A DNA stretch of 64,000 nt from Nemertoderma westbladi (lineage: Eukaryota; Xenacoelomorpha; Nemertodermatida; Nemertodermatidae), in contig JAUCBJ010005536.1 of assembly GCA_032718475.1 (NCBI GenBank), forward strand, positions 1 through 64,000, read 5' to 3'. The notes beneath the pieces were generated by a model that did not search any database, was not told where the DNA came from, and saw only the letters and a program-made list of their open reading frames with translations. Each line of letters begins with the position of its first letter. Position 1 is the first letter of the stretch. Below, in pieces: positions 60,430 through 64,000 of the stretch. A program made the position numbers and the translations under genes.

Positions 60430-62890
60430 TTAGTACATTTACCCATTTGCATAAGGAACATTGTGGTACACGGCAAAGGTCGTACATTCACCCATTGCAT
60501 AAGAACATTGTGGTACACGCAAAGGTCGTACATTCACCCATTGCATAAGAACATTGTGGTACACGGCAAAGGTCGTACATTCACCCATTTGCATAATGAA
60601 CATTGTGGTACACGGCAAAGATTGTACATTGTCTATTTATTTGCATAATAAGGTACATTGTGTTGTGGTACACAGCAGCAGTTGTACATCCACCCATTTG
60701 CATAATGAACATTGGGGTACACAGCAAAGGTTGTACATCCACCCATTTGCATAATGAACATTGTGATGCACGGCAAAGATTGTACATTGTCAATTTATTT
60801 GCATAAGGTACATTGTGTTGTGGTACACAGCAGCAGTTGTACATTAACCCATTTGGATAATGAACATTGTGGTACACGGCAAAGATTGTACATTGTAAAT
60901 TTATTTGCATAAGGTACATTGTGTTGTGGTACACAGCAGCAGTTGTACATTAACCCATTTGGATAATGAACATTGTGGTACACGGCAAAGATTGTACATT
61001 GTAAATTTATTTGCATAAGGTACATTGTGTTGTGGTACACAGCAGCAGTTGTACATCCACCCATTTGCATAATGAACATTGGGGTACACAGCAAAGGTTG
61101 TACATCCACCCATTTGCATAATGAACATTGTGGTACACAGCAAAGGTTGTACATCCACCCATTTGCATAATGAACATTGTGATGCACGGCAAAGATTGTA
61201 CATTGTCAATTTATTTGCATAAGGTACATTGTGTTGTGGTACACAGCAGCAGTTGTACATCCACCCATTTGCATAATGAACATTGGGGTACACAGCAAAG
61301 GTTGTACATCCACCCATTTGCATAATGAACATTGTGATACACGGCAAAGATTGTACATTGTCAATTTATTTGCATAAGGTACATTGTGTTGTGGTACACA
61401 GCAGCAGTTGTACATTAACCCATTTGGATAAGGAAAATTGTGGTACACGGCAAAGGTCGTACATCTACCCATTTGCATAATGAACATTGTGGTACACGGC
61501 AAAGATTGTACATTGTCAATTTATTTGCATAAGGTACATTGTGTTGTGATACACAGCAGCAGTTGTACATTAACCCATTTGGATAATGAAAATTGTGGTA
61601 CACGGCAAAGGTTGTACATCCACCCATTTGCATAATGAACATTGTGGTACACGGCAAAGGTCGTACATTCACCCATTTGCATAATGAACATTGTGGTACA
61701 CGGCAAAGGTCGTACATTCACCCATTTGCATAATGAACATTGTGGTACACAGCAAAGGTTGTACATACACCCATTTGCATAATGAACATTGTGGTACACG
61801 GCAAAGATTGTACATTGTCCATTTATTTGCATAAGGTACATTGTGTTGTGGTACACAGCAGCAGTTGTACATTAACCCATTTGGATAAGGAAAATTGTGG
61901 TACATGGCAAAGATTGTACATTGTCCATTTATTTGCATAAGGTACATTGTGTTGTGGTACACAGAAGCAGTTGTACACTAACCCATTTGGATAAGGAAAA
62001 TTGTGGTGCACGACAAAGGTTGTACATCCACCCATTTGCATAAGAAACATTGTGGTACACGGCAAAGGTTGTAGGTAGATTCACCCATTGCATAAGAACA
62101 TTGTGGTACACGGCAAAGGTCGTACATTAACCCATTTGCATAATGAACATTGTGGTACACAGCAAAGGTTGTACATTCACCCATTTGCATAATGAACATT
62201 GTGGTACACGGCAAAGATTGTACATTGTCCATTTATTTGCATAAGGTACATTGTGTTGTGGTACACAGCAGCAGTTGTACATTAACCCATTTGGATAAGG
62301 AAAATTGTGGTACACGGCAAAGGTCGTACATTCACCCATTGCATAAGAACATTGTGGTACACGGCAAAGATTGTACATTGTCCATTTATTTGCATAAGGT
62401 ACATTGTGTTGTGGTACACAGCAGCAGTTGTACATTAACCCATTTGGATAAGGAAAATTGTGGTACACGGCAAAGGTCGTACATTAACCCATTTGGATAA
62501 GGAAAATTGTGGTACATGGCAAAGATTGTACATTGTCAATTTATTTGCATAAGGTACATTGTGTTGTGGTACACAGCAGCAGTTGTACATCCACCCATTT
62601 GCATAATGAACATTGTGGTACACGGCAAAGGTCGTACATTCACCCATTTGCATAATGAACATTGTGGTACACAGCAAACGTTGTACATTGTAAATTTATT
62701 TGCATAAGGTACATTGTGTTGTGGTACACAGCAGCAGTTGTACATTCACCCATTTGCATAAGAACATTGTGGTACACGGCAAAGGTTGTACATCCACCCA
62801 TTTGCAGAATGAACATTGTGGTACACAGCAAAGGTCGTACATTAACCCATTTGCATAATGAACATTGTAGTACACAGCTACACGGTTGTA
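60430..62890. repeat. Downstream satellite, alternating about 49- and 57-bp units with ATTTGCAT octamers
   Basis: Type A unit: ACATTGTGGTACACGGCAAA, GGTCGTACATTCACCC, ATTTGCATAATGA (49 bp). Type B unit: TACATTGTCAATTTATTTGC, ATAAGGTACATTGTG, TTGTGGTACACAGCAGCAGTTG (57 bp). They alternate as A-B composites of about 106 bp or in A-A runs. Nearly every unit carries ATTTGCAT. Open frames of 60-150 codons on both strands arise from the repeat period and are not genes. About 2.4 kb, roughly 45 units. Confidence 0.92.
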
Positions 62891-63204
62891 AATTTACTCA
62901 CTTATGAACATGGTTGTCAATAACAATCCAGCTTGCACGAGAAAGCTTCAGACTATTTTTAATTAATTAATACATGTAAAAAAGTAAATTCAACTAAATA
63001 AATATATTATTACAGATGATGTGGTGTTATAGGGAGCGGCGGTGTGGGGGGGGGGGGGGGGGGGTTGGTTAACCGCATTTAGGTGGGTCTAATAATGAAT
63101 ACCTTCCATGTACCCATCCCGTACTCGACAAACATAGTTACATTTTTATTTTTCATATAGTCATTCTGTCTAATTTTTTTTTATTACCAATATATTATAA
63201 AGAT
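62891..63204. other. Non-coding with (G)19 tract at 63046-63064
   Basis: Apart from nineteen consecutive G at 63046-63064, this is AT-rich without a gene. No reliable Helitron 3' terminus was identified here. Confidence 0.6.
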
Positions 63205-64000
63205 ATGGTATTATCATATTTTTTATTATTATTTTATAATGTCGTAATACATTGTAAGTTTTCATCACTTATACTCGATGTTAGATAAACTATATTTTAC
63301 TTCCAATAATATTACAGTGCGAGACGTTTTTATAGTGCGTTTGTATTGTTATTTTATACCAAAATGCAACACTTAAACCATACGCATTCAAGGTAGTCCT
63401 ACTACGATGTGGGCCTCAATGGAAGTAAATAGATTCAAACTGGCCGTATGCGTTACTACATGATGTCATAACCACAGAGTTAGGTCATATTTCCGCATTT
63501 TCAAATAAAATGATTTTTACTGATTCCTTAAAACATGAAAAATAATAATATATATATATATAATATGTAAATAAAATACCTAAAATAGTATTTACATTAT
63601 ATCCCGTAGTGTGATATTACTTTATTATCTATACATATATATTCACACTATATTAGGAGTATGTACCTATTGTATATGCATATGGCTAATTAACTAATAC
63701 TGTTACTTATGTTTGCAATAAATATAATTTTGTTAATTAAAAAGTTTATAAATTATAAATATACTTTATGGTATATCATAGTTTTTATTATTATTTTATA
63801 ATGTCGTAATACATTGTAAGTTTTAATCACTTATACTCAATGTTTTAGATAAGCTATATTTTACTTCCAATAATATTACAGTGCGAGACGTTTTTGTAGT
63901 GCGTCTGTATTGCAACTACTTAAACCATATGCATTCAAGGTAGTCCTACTACGATGTGTGCCTAAATGGAAGTTAATTGATTCAAACTGGCCGTATAAAT
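63205..64000. repeat. Two direct copies of a repeat, period about 563 bp
   Basis: 63205-63449 and 63768-64000 share GTAATACATTGTAAGTTTT, TATATTTTACTTCCAATAAT, ACAGTGCGAGACGTTTTT and CAAGGTAGTCCTACTACGAT, with scattered differences. The second copy runs to the window edge, so the unit may continue as a tandem array or be a pair of LTRs. No ORF. Confidence 0.85.

Noticed and set aside
60463-62907. Many overlapping ORFs of 60-150 codons on both strands
   Set aside because: They are read-throughs of the 49/57-bp satellite. All contain the same few peptides repeated in register and occur on both strands. There is no initiation context or known domain.
62900-63100. Helitron 3' terminus (CTRR with preceding hairpin)
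   Set aside because: No convincing hairpin plus CTRR end was found after the downstream array; the element's limits remain unknown.

Overview
This is animal nuclear DNA, most likely from an invertebrate whose phylum I cannot name. Three host genes are recognisable, all animal-type: a full-length XPB/ERCC3 helicase without introns (19286-21616, +), a two-exon RNFT1/2-like membrane RING E3 ligase (43890-45820, +), and an intronless SmD1/SNRPD1 core spliceosome protein (47824-48240, -). Nearly everything else is transposable elements, their wreckage, and tandem repeats. The non-coding background is AT-rich, while the host genes and the youngest LTR retrotransposon are GC-rich.

Layout. 1-1982 holds a long minus-strand gag-like coiled-coil ORF that runs off the window. 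2000-8000 is repeat-rich: an ACCGGT-containing tandem array, and a 290-bp tandem duplication whose second copy carries a LINE insertion with a 13-bp target-site duplication. 8385-10886 is a broken second copy of that LINE, and 11285-14552 holds two CR1/Jockey-type LINE relics in opposite orientations. 14560-19010 is an almost complete CR1-like LINE with PHD-finger ORF1, endonuclease and reverse transcriptase, carrying two frameshifts. ERCC3 follows. 25948-30874 is an apparently intact Ty3/gypsy element: identical 111-bp LTRs, a TTAAA target duplication, and one uninterrupted gag-pol ORF. It sits inside the integrase of a dead BEL/Pao element (25859-25947 plus 30875-32815). 33031-36400 holds gag/protease remnants.

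36691-43668 contains three non-autonomous inverted-repeat DNA transposons separated by a LINE fragment. 48755-49454 is a TTAA-flanked element whose ends are poly-G tracts.

The most interesting part is 50168-62890. A 2293-codon uninterrupted ORF encodes a Helitron-like RepHel protein: zinc fingers, an HUH Rep domain with Y-x3-Y, an SF1/Pif1-type helicase, and an unusual C-terminal GIY-YIG-like nuclease module. It lies between two minisatellites. The upstream array (41/47-bp units) was seeded from a LINE fragment. The downstream array (about 49/57-bp units) repeats an ATTTGCAT octamer and is interrupted by an inverted-repeat element. The RepHel reading frame begins exactly where the upstream array ends and has no upstream ATG, so its true 5' end is unresolved.

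The genes do not form an operon or pathway. The organisation is nested transposition around a few housekeeping genes.
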